Source: Acuticoccus sp. MNP-M23 (lineage in GTDB: Bacteria; Pseudomonadota; Alphaproteobacteria; Rhizobiales; Amorphaceae). Taken from it: a stretch of 64,000 bases of DNA. Position 1 is the first letter of the stretch. Each line of letters begins with the position of its first letter. The translations under genes and the position numbers were made by a program. Under the pieces are notes generated by a model that made no database searches, had not been told where the DNA came from, and saw only the letters and a program-made list of their open reading frames with translations. Positions 8,390 to 18,477 of the stretch are shown piece by piece. The stretch spans positions 2,658,501-2,722,500 of the forward strand of contig NZ_CP133480.1 in NCBI RefSeq assembly GCF_031195445.1, read 5' to 3'.

Positions 8390-9424
8390 GTGCGTACCAC
8401 AAAGACCATCCACGTCGTCTCCTGCCACGCCGAGGGGGAGGTGGGCGACGTGATTGTCGGCGGCGTCGCCCCGCCGCCGGGCGACACGCTGTGGGACCAG
8501 CGCAGCTTCATCGCGGCCGATGAGACCTTGCGCAATTTTGTGCTGAACGAACCGCGGGGCGGGGTCTTCCGCCACGTCAACCTTCTGGTGCCGCCGAAGG
8601 ACCCGCGCGCGGCCATGGGATTCATCATCATGGAGCCGGCGGACACGCCGCCAATGTCGGGGTCCAACTCCATCTGCGTCGCGACGGTGCTGCTCGACAC
8701 CGGAATTGTCCCCATGACGGAGCCCGAAACGCGCTTCGTGCTGGAGGCGCCGGGCGGGCTTGTGGCAGTGCGCGCGCGCTGCCGGGGCGGCAAGGCCGAG
8801 GCCATCACGGTGGAGAACGTGCCATCGTTTGCCACCCGGCTCGATGCCCCGCTGGAGGTGGCGGGCCTTGGCACACTCTCCGTCGATACCGCCTATGGCG
8901 GCGACAGTTTTGTGATGGTCGATGCTGCTGCTCTGGGTTTCGCGCTGACGGCGGACGAGGCGCGCGATCTGGCCGCGCTGGGGCCGAAGATCACCGCCTC
9001 CGCCACCGAGGCGCTGGGGTTCCACCACCCCGAGCAGCCGGACTGGCGGCACATCTCGTTCACAGTCTTCTGCGGCCCGCTGACCGAGACTGCGCAAGGG
9101 CCGGAGATGGTCAACGCCTGCGCCATCCGTCCCGGCAAGATCGACCGCTCGCCCACCGGCACGGCTCTTTCGGCCCACATGGCCCGCTTTGCCGCCCGCG
9201 GGATGATGGACGTCGGCGACCGGCTGACCACCGTCTCGCTCATCGGATCGCGCTTCTACGGGCGGATCGAGTCGCGCGCGACCGTTGGCGCCCTGCCTGC
9301 CATCGTGCCGACTGTAACAGGGCGCGGTTTCGTCACCGGAACCCACCAGTTGATGCTGGACCCCGATGACCCGTGGCCCGGCGGCTACAGGGTCAGCGAC
9401 ACCTGGCCGGGCGCCACGGGCTAG
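8390..9424 (+). CDS. Proline racemase superfamily protein (probable trans-3-hydroxy-L-proline dehydratase-like), Ser/Thr active-site form
   Basis: A 344-residue protein of the proline racemase fold, which includes proline racemase, 4-hydroxyproline epimerase and trans-3-hydroxy-L-proline dehydratase. [18 protein letters not shown] at the N-terminus is typical of the family. The two acid/base positions normally occupied by cysteines are S90 (MSGSNS) and T256 (DRSPTGTA). Racemases need two cysteines, and a Thr at the second site is the dehydratase hallmark, so racemisation is unlikely and dehydration of a hydroxy-amino or imino acid is more likely. It starts (GTG) directly after the aapP stop, so the imported compound is probably its substrate. 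The exact activity is uncertain. Confidence 0.8.
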   Translation: MRTTKTIHVVSCHAEGEVGDVIVGGVAPPPGDTLWDQRSFIAADETLRNFVLNEPRGGVFRHVNLLVPPKDPRAAMGFIIMEPADTPPMSGSNSICVATVLLDTGIVPMTEPETRFVLEAPGGLVAVRARCRGGKAEAITVENVPSFATRLDAPLEVAGLGTLSVDTAYGGDSFVMVDAAALGFALTADEARDLAALGPKITASATEALGFHHPEQPDWRHISFTVFCGPLTETAQGPEMVNACAIRPGKIDRSPTGTALSAHMARFAARGMMDVGDRLTTVSLIGSRFYGRIESRATVGALPAIVPTVTGRGFVTGTHQLMLDPDDPWPGGYRVSDTWPGATG

Positions 9425-9535
9425 GCCCGGCGCCGCGTTCCAGCTTTTTGCAAAGCGGCTCGCCTGCCGCGTGCAGGACGGCTATGAAGGCCGCCTGACT
9501 ATCACGCCTTACGAATCGAAGAGGGAGGAACGACA

Positions 9536-10552
9536 ATGGCACTCGCAAAGAGGCTACTCGCGGCGGCAACGGTCGCTTCAATGGTGGCGCTGGGCGCAAG
9601 CGCGGCATCGGCGGCGGACGAGATCAAGGTGGGCATCCTGCGCTTCGCCTCGCACTCGCCCTCCATGATTGCCAAGGCAAAGGGCTATTTCGCGGACGAG
9701 GATCTCGACGTCACCTTCGTGCCGTTCCAGGCCGCCCAGCCGATGGCGGTGGCGATTGCTTCCCGCGACATCGACTTCGGCATGACCGCCATTTCCGGCG
9801 GCCTCGTCAGCCTTGCCGACAAGGGCGCGGTGAAGGTCATCGGCGGCGCGCTGATGGAGACGGACGACGTGGAGGGGCAGAAGATTCTCGCCTCCAAGGC
9901 CGCCTATGATGCCGGCTTTACCGATCCGTCCGGCCTCAAGGGCAAGCGCTTCGGCGTGACGACGGCGGGCTCCTCCTTCCACTACATGGCCAGCAAGGTC
10001 GGCGAGGCCGAGGGGCTGAAGACCGGCGATTTCCGCATCGTTCCGCTCCAGAAGGTGCCGGCGGTGATCGCGTCGCTGAAGTCCGGCCAGATCGATTCCT
10101 GGTCCATTGTCCCCAACATTGCGAGCGCCATTTCGGCGGGTGGCGACGTGGTCGAGATCGGCAAGATCTCCGACTATATTCCGGGCTATCAGGTGACGAC
10201 GGTGTTCACCTCCACCGCCAACGTGGAAGACCGCCCGGATCTGGTGAAGCGCTTCCTCGCCGGCCTCTCCAAGGGCATTGCCGACTACAACGCCGCCTTT
10301 GTCGACAAGACCATGAGCGATGCGGACAGCGCGGAAATCGTGAAGATCGTCCACGAATACGTCTATGCCGACATGCCGCTCGACAAGGCCGACAAGCGGA
10401 TCCGCGCCGGTGCCATGCGCATCAACGAAGGCGCTGCGCTCAACGTCGAGAGCGTCGAGGACCAGCTTGAATGGTTCAAGGCGGAGAAGCTGGTTCCGGA
10501 GGGCGTCACCATGGACGATCTCGTCGACACGCAGTTCGTGACCACCAACTGA
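9536..10552 (+). CDS. NitT/TauT-type ABC transporter substrate-binding protein
   Basis: A 338-residue periplasmic protein with a signal peptide ending near ASAASAA (about residue 24) and an NMT1/SsuA-like fold. IKVGILRFASHSPSMIAKAKGYF and GLKGKRFGVTTAGSSFHYMA are typical of this group, which binds sulfonates, nitrate, pyrimidine precursors or aromatic acids. A strong GAGGGAGGAACG ribosome-binding site precedes the ATG. Its stop overlaps the ATPase start (ATGA at 10552). There is no regulator or catabolic enzyme in this small operon, so the ligand cannot be assigned. Confidence 0.88.
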   Translation: MALAKRLLAAATVASMVALGASAASAADEIKVGILRFASHSPSMIAKAKGYFADEDLDVTFVPFQAAQPMAVAIASRDIDFGMTAISGGLVSLADKGAVKVIGGALMETDDVEGQKILASKAAYDAGFTDPSGLKGKRFGVTTAGSSFHYMASKVGEAEGLKTGDFRIVPLQKVPAVIASLKSGQIDSWSIVPNIASAISAGGDVVEIGKISDYIPGYQVTTVFTSTANVEDRPDLVKRFLAGLSKGIADYNAAFVDKTMSDADSAEIVKIVHEYVYADMPLDKADKRIRAGAMRINEGAALNVESVEDQLEWFKAEKLVPEGVTMDDLVDTQFVTTN

Positions 10553-11319
10553 TGAAGCTGATCGCCGACAACATCACGCACCGCTATGGCGACACGGCGG
10601 TGCTCTCGGGTATCTCGTTTGCCATCGACGCGGGGGAGATCGTGGCTGTTGTCGGCCCCTCCGGGTGCGGCAAGTCCACGCTGCTCCGGTTCCTTGGCGG
10701 GCTGGAGCGCGCTTCCGAGGGGCGCGTTCTGGCCGAAGGCGACGCGCCCGCCAATTCGCTCAACCCGGTCACCTACGTCTTTCAGGATTTTGCGCTGCTG
10801 CCGTGGCGGACGGCCGAAGGCAACGTCTCGCTGGTGCTGGAGGACCGCAAGCTGTCCGCCGCCGAGCGCCGCGAGATTGTTGCCGACGTTCTCGCCCGCA
10901 CCAAGCTCACCGATTTTGCCGGCGCCTGGCCGCGCCAGCTTTCAGGCGGCATGAAGCAGCGTGTCGCCATTGCGCGCGCGCTCTCCGTCCGCCCCGCCGT
11001 GATGCTGATGGACGAGCCCTTGTCCGCGCTCGACAGCCAGACCCGCGAACTCCTGATCGACGATCTCGTCGACCTCTGGTCCCGCGAGCGGTTTTCCGCC
11101 TGCTACGTCACGCACAACCTTGCCGAAGCCGTGAGGCTTGGCCACCGGATCATCGTGCTCTCCCGCCGCCCCGGCACCATCCGCGACATTGTCGAGATCG
11201 ACATGCCGCTTGCCGAGCGCGCCGAGCGGATCGCCGAACTTGCCCCCATCGAACGCCGCCTGTGGAACCTCATGCGCGAAGAGGCCCGTGCCGCGGACCG
11301 GGAGTTGCTGGATGCTTGA
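10552..11319 (+). CDS. NitT/TauT-type ABC transporter ATP-binding protein
   Basis: A 255-residue ATPase. Walker A is GPSGCGKST, the Q-loop segment is YVFQDFALLPWRTAEGN (typical of SsuB/TauB-type ATPases), the signature is LSGGMKQRVAIARAL, Walker B is VMLMDEP, and the H-loop is YVTHNLAEA. The ATG at 10552 overlaps the preceding stop, and longer in-frame versions would run into the binding-protein gene. Its 3' end overlaps the permease start by 8 nt, so the three genes form a tightly coupled operon. Confidence 0.92.
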   Translation: MKLIADNITHRYGDTAVLSGISFAIDAGEIVAVVGPSGCGKSTLLRFLGGLERASEGRVLAEGDAPANSLNPVTYVFQDFALLPWRTAEGNVSLVLEDRKLSAAERREIVADVLARTKLTDFAGAWPRQLSGGMKQRVAIARALSVRPAVMLMDEPLSALDSQTRELLIDDLVDLWSRERFSACYVTHNLAEAVRLGHRIIVLSRRPGTIRDIVEIDMPLAERAERIAELAPIERRLWNLMREEARAADRELLDA

Positions 11320-12127
11320 GCGCACCCCCGAGGCGGCTGCGACGCGCCGCGAAGTCCCGTTTCGCGGTGGCGGTTTTCGCGCCCGCCCGATGCTGCTTGC
11401 CGGGCCTCTGGTGTTTCTGGTGCTGCTGGCGGTGTGGGAGCTCGGCTCGCGCACGGGCGTCATCAGCAACATTGCGCTGCCCGCGCCGTCCGAGGCGCTG
11501 AAGGCGCTGGGCGACCTCATCGAGACCGGCATGTTGTGGCGGCACCTCGAGGCGAGCCTCTCGCGCCTTGCCATCGGGTGGACCGTCGGCACCTTTGCCG
11601 GCGTTACGCTGGGGCTTTTGATCGGGCTGTTCTCGGTTGTCCGCGCCGGGGTGGCGCCGCTGGTCTCGGCGCTGTTTCCGATCCCCAAGATCGCGCTCCT
11701 GCCGCTCTTCATCATCTGGTTCGGGATCGGCGAGGGCTCGAAGGTCGCGACCATCATGTTCGGGACGTTCTTTCCCACCGTCATCGCCACCTATAGCGGC
11801 GTCGACGGGGTGGACCGCACCTTGATCCGCATGGGCCAGTCGTTCGGGCTGTCGTGGGTGTCGATCGTGCGCAAGATCATCCTGCCGGGCGCGTTGCCGG
11901 CGATCCTCTCGGGGGCGCGCATATCCGCGTCCATTGCCATCATCCTGCTTGTGGCGGCCGAGATGATCGGCGCCGAATACGGCATTGGCGCGTACATTCT
12001 GATGGCGGGGTCGCTGTTTGCGCTCGATCAGCTGATCGCGGGCGTTGCGATGCTCTCGGTGATCGGCCTTTGCGTGAGCTGGCTGATCGGCCGGGCAGAG
12101 CGCAGGCTCCTTGCCTGGCGCACCTGA
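11312..12127 (+). CDS. NitT/TauT-type ABC transporter permease
   Basis: A 271-residue BPD_transp_1 permease with about six membrane segments. Its EAA region is DRTLIRMGQSFGLSWVSIVRKIILPGALP, and it carries WFGIGEGSKVA, which is typical of SsuC/TauC-like permeases. The ATG at 11312 lies within the end of the ATPase gene. It is the last gene of this importer operon; 271 bp of non-coding sequence with two perfect inverted repeats separate it from the convergent xylA. Confidence 0.9.
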   Translation: MLERTPEAAATRREVPFRGGGFRARPMLLAGPLVFLVLLAVWELGSRTGVISNIALPAPSEALKALGDLIETGMLWRHLEASLSRLAIGWTVGTFAGVTLGLLIGLFSVVRAGVAPLVSALFPIPKIALLPLFIIWFGIGEGSKVATIMFGTFFPTVIATYSGVDGVDRTLIRMGQSFGLSWVSIVRKIILPGALPAILSGARISASIAIILLVAAEMIGAEYGIGAYILMAGSLFALDQLIAGVAMLSVIGLCVSWLIGRAERRLLAWRT

Positions 12128-12184
12128 GGGGCGGGGCCGGGTTGCGGGGCTCGCTCTGGCACGGATGACCGTGGGACGGCTGCA

Positions 12185-12208
12185 GCGAGGAGGGGTTCCC
12201 CTCCTCGC
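12185..12208. repeat. Perfect 11-bp inverted repeat, 2-nt loop, in convergent intergenic region
   Basis: GCGAGGAGGGG and its exact reverse complement flank TT. It lies between the convergent ends of the NitT/TauT permease and xylA. It has no T-tract, so it is a structural hairpin or a weak bidirectional terminator rather than a classical intrinsic terminator. Confidence 0.6.
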
Positions 12209-12234
12209 GCTCCTCTCCACCTCGCCGGCAGGCA

Positions 12235-12263
12235 GGTTTGCAAGGTGAAGAACCTTGCAAACC
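12235..12263. repeat. Perfect 12-bp inverted repeat, 5-nt loop
   Basis: GGTTTGCAAGGT and its exact reverse complement flank GAAGA. It is the second hairpin in the 12128-12398 non-coding gap, 26 bp from the first. No gene, tRNA or T-rich tail is visible in the rest of this gap. Transcript 3'-end protection for the convergent operons is the simplest reading. Confidence 0.6.
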
Positions 12264-12398
12264 ATCGGCAGGCTGGGTCGGACCCTGACGGCATCAAGCA
12301 CCCGTCCTCGCCATGCTCGCCCCTTCAGGGCTGTGCGTGGCTCCGGGTGGGCGCTTGACGCCGCCACGGTCCTCGGAACTGCAGCAGGTCAGACGGGA

Positions 12399-13697
12399 TC
12401 AGACGTAGCGGTTGACGATGTTTTCCAGGATCTCCTGCCGGCCAGACAGGGGTTGCGGCTCCATTTCCTGCTCCAGCACCATTGCTTCGATGCTCTCAAG
12501 ATCGCTGTCGGCCATCGCCTTGGCCCAGCCCTCGGTCCAGCCGGCGTAGCGTTTTGCGCGGGCGTCTTCCAGGGCGCCGTCGGCCAGCATCTTCGAGGCT
12601 GCCTTCAGGCCGCGGGCGCAGACATCCATGGCACCGGCGTGGCCTGCGATGAGGTCCACCGGGTCCAGCGACTGGCGGCGCAGCTTGGCGTCGAAGTTGG
12701 TGCCGCCGGTCTTGAAGCCGCCGCCCTTCAACACCTCGTAGTAGGCGAGCGCGACCTCGGGCACGTTGTTGGGGAACTGATCGGTGTCCCAGCCGGACTG
12801 GTAGTCGTTGCGGTTCATGTCGATGGAGCCGAAGATGCCGAGCGCGTTGGCGAGCGCCAGCTCGTGCTCGAACGAGTGACCGGCGAGGATCGCGTGGCCC
12901 TGCTCGATGTTGAGCTTCACCTCGTTCTCAAGGCCGTGGCGCTGGAGGAAGCCGTACACCGTCGCGACATCGTAGTCGTATTGATGCTTGGTGGGTTCCT
13001 GCGGCTTCGGCTCGATCAGGATCGTGCCCTTGAAGCCGATCTTGTGCTTGTAGTCGACCACCATGGAGAGGAAGCGGCCGAGATTGTCGAGCTCGCGCCC
13101 CATGTCGGTGTTGAGGAGGGTCTCGTAGCCCTCGCGGCCGCCCCACAGGACGTAGTTCTCGCCGCCGAGCTTGTGGGTGGCGTCCATGCAGTTCTTCACC
13201 GTTGCGGCGGCGTAGGCGAAGACGGCCGGGTCCGGGTTGGTGGCCGCGCCCGACATGTAGCGCCGGTGCGAGAAGAGGTTGGCCGTCCCCCAAAGGAGGC
13301 GCACCTTGGCGCTCTCCATCTTGGCCGCGAACACGTCGACGATCTCTTCGAGATTGCGCGTGGTCTCGGCAAAGTTGGCGCCTTCGGGCCGGGCGTCGGC
13401 GTCGTGGAAGCAGAAATAGGGGACGCCGAGGATCTCGAACATGTCGAACGCGGCGTCGGCCTTGGCCCTGGCGCCTTCCATCGTGTCGTTGAACCAGGGG
13501 CGCTCGAAGGTCTGCCCGCCAAACGGGTCGGTGCCGGGCCATGCGAAGGAGTGCCAGTAGGCGACCGCAAAGCGCAGCTGGTCTTCCATCCGCTTGCCGC
13601 CGACGGTCTCGTCGGCATCGTAGTGGCGGAAGGCCAGTTCGTCGCCGGCATCCGGCTTGAAGGAAAGCGGCTCGATGCCTTCGAAGAAGCGGCTCAT
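12399..13697 (-). CDS. xylA: Xylose isomerase
   Basis: A 432-residue cytoplasmic enzyme converting D-xylose to D-xylulose. Family landmarks are [12 protein letters not shown] (about residues 49-60), YFCFHDAD, the [10 protein letters not shown] metal-site region and [15 protein letters not shown]. The length matches class II xylose isomerases (about 435-440 residues). Its start overlaps the xylB stop by 4 nt (ATGA), so it is the last gene of the xylFHGBA transcript. D-xylose is thus imported, isomerised and phosphorylated by one operon. Confidence 0.97.
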   Translation of the reverse strand: MSRFFEGIEPLSFKPDAGDELAFRHYDADETVGGKRMEDQLRFAVAYWHSFAWPGTDPFGGQTFERPWFNDTMEGARAKADAAFDMFEILGVPYFCFHDADARPEGANFAETTRNLEEIVDVFAAKMESAKVRLLWGTANLFSHRRYMSGAATNPDPAVFAYAAATVKNCMDATHKLGGENYVLWGGREGYETLLNTDMGRELDNLGRFLSMVVDYKHKIGFKGTILIEPKPQEPTKHQYDYDVATVYGFLQRHGLENEVKLNIEQGHAILAGHSFEHELALANALGIFGSIDMNRNDYQSGWDTDQFPNNVPEVALAYYEVLKGGGFKTGGTNFDAKLRRQSLDPVDLIAGHAGAMDVCARGLKAASKMLADGALEDARAKRYAGWTEGWAKAMADSDLESIEAMVLEQEMEPQPLSGRQEILENIVNRYV

Positions 13698-15130
13698 GAC
13701 AGGTCTTCCAGTGCGTTGTACGTCGCCTTGTAGCGGTGGTGGGCATCCGCGAAGGCGCCGGAGAGGGCGTTGGACGGGGCGATGGTTTCCTGGATCGCCG
13801 GTGGGGTGACGATGCTCACGTCTGCGCCGGCGGCCAGCGCGCCGAGACGGGCCGCGCCGAACGCTGCACCAAAATCACCGTCCGCAGGAACGTTGACGGG
13901 CACACCGAGGACGGTGGCGATCAGCTCCAGCCAGTAGCGGGAACGGGAGCCGCCGCCGACGGCAATGACTTCGTCGAGGTGCGTGCCGCAGGCGGACAGC
14001 GCTTCCGCGCAATCGCGCAGCGCGAAGGCGACGCCTTCCATGACGGCTCTGGCACCGGCGGCGCGGTCCACTTCGTGGCCAAGGCCGATGAAGGACGCGC
14101 GCGCGTCGGGCGCATTGTGGGGGGTGCGCTCGCCGCCAAGGTAGGGGAGGAACATTGCGCGGCCGGGTGGCTGGAGCGGGCCGAGGCCTTCGGTCAGCGT
14201 TGCAGGGTCGGCGCCGGTCAGGCTGGCGTACCAGTTGAGCGCATCGGTGGCGGCAAGGATGACGCCCATGTGGTGCCACAGGTCCGGCAGCGCGTGGCAG
14301 AAGGTGTGCGTTGCGCTGGACGGCATGGGGCTGAAATTGGCGGCTGGCGCAAACACCACGCCGGACGTGCCCAGTGACACGAAGGCGGTGGACGGCTGGG
14401 TCACGCCCATGCCGATGGCGGCTGCGGCATTGTCACCGCCGCCGCCCGCGATGGGAATGCCCGCCGGCAGGCCGAATTCGCTGGCGACTTCGGCGCGCAG
14501 CGTGCCGGAGGTTGCGCTGCCTTCCACAAGGCGGGGCATGTTGTCGGTGGACAGCTCGGATTCGGACAGAAGCTCCGGCGACCAGTTTCGGGCGCCAACG
14601 TCGAGCCACGCCGTGCCCGAGGCGTCCGACATTTCGGAGACGGCCTCGCCGGTCAGCCAGAGGCGGAGATAGTCCTTCGGCAACAGGACGAGTGCGGTCT
14701 GCTTGAAGAGGTCCGGCTCGTTGCGGGCGACCCACACCAGCTTCGGCGCGGTGAAACCGGCGAAGATCAGGCTGCCCGCCTTTTGCGCGTAACCCGGGAT
14801 GGACGACAGGTCGGCAGCTTCGGCGCCGGCGCGCGTGTCGTTCCACAGGATCGAGGGGCGCAGGACGTCGTGTGCCTTGTCCAGCAGCGTCGCGCCATGC
14901 ATCTGGCCGGAAAGGCCGATGCCCTTGACGCCGTCCAGCGGGGTCTTGGCGCCAAGGGCGGTGAGCGCGGCCCTGGTCGCCTCGATCCAGTCGGCCGGGG
15001 CCTGTTCGGACCAGCCCGGATGGGGCCGGGAGACGGTGAGCGGAGCGGTCGCCTCGGCGACGATCGCCTGCGCTTCGTCGATCAGAAGTGCCTTGACGCT
15101 GGAGGTGCCAAGGTCGATCCCGAGGAACAC
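13694..15130 (-). CDS. xylB: Xylulokinase
   Basis: A 478-residue FGGY-family kinase that makes D-xylulose 5-phosphate for the pentose phosphate pathway. The N-terminus [18 protein letters not shown] contains the ATPase phosphate-1 motif; [13 protein letters not shown] (about residue 74) and the C-terminal [12 protein letters not shown] adenosine motif are typical of XylB. The GTG start at 15130 lies one base after the xylG stop. Neighbouring xylA overlaps it. Confidence 0.96.
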   Translation of the reverse strand: MFLGIDLGTSSVKALLIDEAQAIVAEATAPLTVSRPHPGWSEQAPADWIEATRAALTALGAKTPLDGVKGIGLSGQMHGATLLDKAHDVLRPSILWNDTRAGAEAADLSSIPGYAQKAGSLIFAGFTAPKLVWVARNEPDLFKQTALVLLPKDYLRLWLTGEAVSEMSDASGTAWLDVGARNWSPELLSESELSTDNMPRLVEGSATSGTLRAEVASEFGLPAGIPIAGGGGDNAAAAIGMGVTQPSTAFVSLGTSGVVFAPAANFSPMPSSATHTFCHALPDLWHHMGVILAATDALNWYASLTGADPATLTEGLGPLQPPGRAMFLPYLGGERTPHNAPDARASFIGLGHEVDRAAGARAVMEGVAFALRDCAEALSACGTHLDEVIAVGGGSRSRYWLELIATVLGVPVNVPADGDFGAAFGAARLGALAAGADVSIVTPPAIQETIAPSNALSGAFADAHHRYKATYNALEDLS

Positions 15131-15131
15131 G

Positions 15132-15926
15132 CTAGCGGTCCCTCAGGGGGTTCTTGCCCATGATGATCATTGAAAGAATGTCGTCCTCCGTCACGTCCTC
15201 GACCCGCTCCATACCGACGAGCCTGCCGTTCTTCATAACAGCGACGCGGTCGCAAAGCGCCATCATTTCGCGGGTGTCGTGGCTGATGAGGAAGATGCCG
15301 AGGCCCTGCTTCTTCAGCTCGTCCACCAGTTCGGCGACCATCTGCGTCTCGTGAACGCCGAGCGCTGCCGTCGGCTCGTCCATGATCAGGATTTTGGCGT
15401 TGAAGTAGACCGCGCGGGCGATGGCGACGGACTGCCGCTGCCCGCCCGACAGCGCCTTCACCGGCTCCGACAGGCGTTTGAAGTTGGGGTTGAGGCGCGC
15501 CATGATCCTGGCGGTCTCCGCCTCCATTCGCGCGTCGTCGACGAAGCCGAGCTTCGTCGTCAGCTCGCGGCCGAGGAAGAGGTTGGATGCGGCGTCGAGG
15601 TTATCGGCGAGCGCGAGTGTCTGGTAGATGGTCTCGATGTTGTGCCGGCGGGCATCGCGCGGGCTTTCGATGCTGACCTTCTTGCCCTCGACGAAGATCT
15701 CGCCCGCATCCGCATTGTAGGCGCCGGACAGGATCTTGATCAGCGTCGACTTGCCAGCGCCGTTGTGGCCGAGGAGGCCGACCACTTCGCCGGGATAAAG
15801 GTCGACCGAAACGCCGTCGACGGCATTCACGCCGCCGAAGGCAAGGCGGATGTTCTTCATCTCGACCAGCGGCGTCTCTCCCTTGCGGGCGGGGGCGGGG
15901 CGAGTGGCGGTTGTGGTCGCAGTCAT
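15132..15926 (-). CDS. xylG: D-xylose ABC transporter ATP-binding protein, single ATPase domain
   Basis: A 264-residue sugar-import ATPase. Walker A is GHNGAGKST, the signature is [15 protein letters not shown], Walker B is ILIMDEP, and the H-loop is ISHDT. The enterobacterial XylG fuses two ATPase domains (about 510 residues); this one has only one, like FrcA-type ATPases common in alphaproteobacteria, so it should act as a homodimer. It starts in a 1-nt overlap (TGATG) with the xylH stop. Confidence 0.92.
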   Translation of the reverse strand: MTATTTATRPAPARKGETPLVEMKNIRLAFGGVNAVDGVSVDLYPGEVVGLLGHNGAGKSTLIKILSGAYNADAGEIFVEGKKVSIESPRDARRHNIETIYQTLALADNLDAASNLFLGRELTTKLGFVDDARMEAETARIMARLNPNFKRLSEPVKALSGGQRQSVAIARAVYFNAKILIMDEPTAALGVHETQMVAELVDELKKQGLGIFLISHDTREMMALCDRVAVMKNGRLVGMERVEDVTEDDILSMIIMGKNPLRDR

Positions 15927-17215
15927 CAGCTGACCCCCGAGCGGCGGCGGTAGATTATGTCGATCAGCACCGCGAGAACGAGGACGCTGCCGACGACGAT
16001 ATTCTGGAACGGCGCATCAACGCCCACCATCGCCATGCCCGACTGGAGCGACTGCATGATGAGTGCACCGAGAATGGCGCCGTAGATTGTGCCGATGCCG
16101 CCCGACAGGGCGGTCCCGCCGATGACGGCGGCGGCAATCACGCGCAGCTCGTCGAGCGTGCCGATGTCGTTGGTGTGGTAGCCGAGGCGGGCCGATGCAA
16201 TCACCGCCGACAGCGCGCACAGCGCCCCCATCAGCGCGAACACTTTTACCGTCAGAAGGCGGGTGTTGATGCCGGACAGCTCGGCCGCGTCGGGATTTCC
16301 GCCAGTTGCAAAAATATAGCGGCCGAAGCGGGTGCGGCGGGCGAGGATGGTCATGATCACGGCAACGCCGATGAGGACCAGAACCGAGATGGGAAGCCCG
16401 TAGCCGGGTGCAAAGCCTTCGGGGATCTGCCCGTCCTCGAACATCCGGCGGACCCGGCCGACGGGGATTTGGTAGGCGTTGAGGATCGCGATGAAGCCGA
16501 CGATGGCACCGGCGGCGATCACGCACATCACGGCTTCGGCCCACAGCGGTTTGACGGGGAAGTCATGCTTGGTCCGCGCGCGGCGGGACTGGAGAAGAAG
16601 CAGGATCGCAGCGATGGAAGCGACGGCCGCGAAGATCCACGACAGATCCGGCCCCAGCGTGCCGTTGATGCCGCCGAACTTGAGGAAGGTTTCGTCCAGC
16701 GGGCCGATGGTCTGCCCGTCCGTCAGATACCAGGCAACGTTGCGCCAGACGAGAAGCCCGCCCAGCGTGACAATGAATGCCGGGATGCCGAGATAGCCCA
16801 CAAGCGTGCCCTGGAAGGCGCCGATGGCGGTCCCGACGAGGAGGCCGGCCAGGATCGCGATGATCCACACGGCGGGATGACCGATGCCGAGGCCGAGCCA
16901 TTCGGGCAGGATCGCCGTCTGCATCATGGCCATGACGGCAGAGCAGGTGGCCAGCAGCGAGCCGACCGAAAGGTCGATGTGGCGCGTCACGATCACGAAC
17001 ACCATTCCGGTCGCCATGATGGCGACGGACACGGTCTGGATCGTGAGGTTGAAGATGTTGCGGGGGGTGAGGAACCGCCCGTCGGTGATGAAGTCGAACA
17101 CCAGGCAGAGGACCACGAAGGCGCCAATCATGCCGAGGAGGCGGGTGTCGATCTGAAGCTGCTTGAGAAGCGAGGTCCGCTGCGGCGCGGTCGCCTGCTG
17201 GGCGGTGTCGGTCAT
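15926..17215 (-). CDS. xylH: D-xylose ABC transporter permease
   Basis: A 429-residue hydrophobic protein with about ten or more membrane segments, matching XylH (sugar permeases of the BPD_transp_2 family). Landmarks are [18 protein letters not shown] near residue 77 and the C-terminal [29 protein letters not shown]. It forms the homodimeric channel for xylose. It is separated from xylF by an 82-bp gap holding a perfect hairpin, which probably lets xylF be expressed at a higher level than xylHG. Confidence 0.94.
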   Translation of the reverse strand: MTDTAQQATAPQRTSLLKQLQIDTRLLGMIGAFVVLCLVFDFITDGRFLTPRNIFNLTIQTVSVAIMATGMVFVIVTRHIDLSVGSLLATCSAVMAMMQTAILPEWLGLGIGHPAVWIIAILAGLLVGTAIGAFQGTLVGYLGIPAFIVTLGGLLVWRNVAWYLTDGQTIGPLDETFLKFGGINGTLGPDLSWIFAAVASIAAILLLLQSRRARTKHDFPVKPLWAEAVMCVIAAGAIVGFIAILNAYQIPVGRVRRMFEDGQIPEGFAPGYGLPISVLVLIGVAVIMTILARRTRFGRYIFATGGNPDAAELSGINTRLLTVKVFALMGALCALSAVIASARLGYHTNDIGTLDELRVIAAAVIGGTALSGGIGTIYGAILGALIMQSLQSGMAMVGVDAPFQNIVVGSVLVLAVLIDIIYRRRSGVS

Positions 17216-17245
17216 GGGGCGTCCCGGTCAGGCTGGTGGGGGAAA

Positions 17246-17272
17246 GGGCGGCGCGATCTCGTCGCGCCGCCC
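17246..17272 (-). promoter_or_regulatory. Perfect stem-loop between xylF and xylH
   Basis: GGGCGGCGCGA and its exact reverse complement (11 bp) flank a 5-nt loop. On the coding (minus) strand it is followed by TTTCC, too short for efficient termination. Such hairpins after binding-protein genes commonly protect the upstream mRNA or partly terminate, lowering permease and ATPase output. Confidence 0.7.
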
Positions 17273-17297
17273 TCGGGTCGTATCGTCAGTCAGCGGC

Positions 17298-18314
17298 TCA
17301 GTTGCAGGGCGAGGGGCCGTTCTCGACGCCCTGGCACAGCGTTTCCTTGTCGATCCAGCCGGCGTCGACAACATCGTCGAGGTTGTCGGCCGTCACCGGG
17401 ACGGGGACGAGGAAGCGGGCGGACAGCTCGGTGCCGGCCGGCGAAGTCCACTGCTCGGCGCCTTCAACTTCCGCAAGCGCGGTGCCGTTTGCCATCGCGA
17501 CGGCGGCTTCGGCGGCAGCCTTGCCCAATTCGCGTGCGTCCTTCCAGACCGACACGGTCTGCGTGCCCTTGGCCACGCGGTTGAGGGCGGCATGGTCGCC
17601 GTCCTGACCGGAGACGGGGATGCCGTCGAGGCCCTGTGCGGTCAGCGCGGCGACAGCGCCGCCGGCGGTGCCGTCGTTGGATGCGACAACGGCGTCGACC
17701 TTGTTGTCCTGCGCGGTGAGGATCTGTTCCATGTTGCGCTGGGCGTTGGCGGGGAGCCAGCCGTCCGTATAGGCCTCGTCGACAATGGTGATGTCACCGG
17801 CGTCGATGGCGCTTTGCAGGACTTCCTGCTGACCGCCGCGCAGGAAGTCTGCGTTCGGGTCCGTGGGGGAGCCCTTAATCATCACGTAGTTGCCCGTGGG
17901 GGCATTCTTCAGCACTTCGCGGGCCTGCATCCGGCCGACTTCGACGTTGTCGAAGGTGAGGTAGAAGGCGCGGGGGTCCTCGATCAGCCGGTCATAGCCG
18001 ACCACGGGAATGCCTTCGTCGGCTGCGGCCTGAACGGCGGGGCCGATCGCCTGCGAATCCTGCGCCAGAATGATCAGCGCGTTCGCACCCTGTGCGATCA
18101 GCGACTCGATATCGGACAGCTGCTTGGACGAGGAAGACTGTGCGTCCGACGAAATATACTCGGCGCCTGCGGCTTCGAGCGCGCTCTTGATTGCGGCTTC
18201 ATCGGTCTTCCAGCGTTCTTCCTGAAAATTGGACCAGGAAACACCAACGGTCTGCGCGAACGCAGCCGTGGAGAAGCTGGCCACCATTGCGGCGGCCAAA
18301 ACGGTCTTCAGCAT
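17298..18314 (-). CDS. xylF: D-xylose-binding periplasmic protein
   Basis: A 338-residue binding protein with a signal peptide ([20 protein letters not shown]) and a type I periplasmic fold. [20 protein letters not shown] and [17 protein letters not shown] are characteristic of XylF, giving good substrate confidence. A GGGAGGACC ribosome-binding site precedes the ATG. It is the first gene of the xylFHGBA operon and faces the ROK regulator across a 163-bp promoter region with a candidate operator. Confidence 0.96.
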   Translation of the reverse strand: MLKTVLAAAMVASFSTAAFAQTVGVSWSNFQEERWKTDEAAIKSALEAAGAEYISSDAQSSSSKQLSDIESLIAQGANALIILAQDSQAIGPAVQAAADEGIPVVGYDRLIEDPRAFYLTFDNVEVGRMQAREVLKNAPTGNYVMIKGSPTDPNADFLRGGQQEVLQSAIDAGDITIVDEAYTDGWLPANAQRNMEQILTAQDNKVDAVVASNDGTAGGAVAALTAQGLDGIPVSGQDGDHAALNRVAKGTQTVSVWKDARELGKAAAEAAVAMANGTALAEVEGAEQWTSPAGTELSARFLVPVPVTADNLDDVVDAGWIDKETLCQGVENGPSPCN

Positions 18315-18382
18315 AAAGGTCCTCCCATCGCCCCAATGCTGGGGCGTTGCTCGTTTATTGACGTTGCGGTGACACTGGCGCC

Positions 18383-18408
18383 ATTTATTTCATCTGTCAA
18401 AATAAAAT
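18383..18408. promoter_or_regulatory. Candidate XylR (ROK) operator in the xylF-xylR divergent promoter
   Basis: An AT-rich imperfect palindrome: ATTTATTT, 8 nt, then AAAATAAAAT. The arms match at 7 of 8 positions and stand out from the GC-rich surroundings. It is about 69 nt upstream of the xylF start and 70 nt upstream of the preferred xylR GTG, so a single site could repress both. ROK-family sugar repressors are known to use AT-rich palindromes; assignment to XylR is inference. Confidence 0.55.
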
Positions 18409-18477
18409 TGCATGGCTGCGTCCCGCCCCCTAACGTTGCCAAAAATACGGTCGCCAGAGGCCGGGACAGGGCGGAAT

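Noticed and set aside
7715-9346. Long minus-strand open frame opposite aapP and the proline racemase-family gene
   Set aside because: Arg/Gly/His-rich shadow translation with no recognisable domain; both sense genes are well supported.
12255-13733. Long plus-strand open frame opposite xylA (492 codons)
   Set aside because: xylA on the other strand is an unmistakable full-length family member; the antisense frame is a GC-rich shadow without motifs or a ribosome-binding site.
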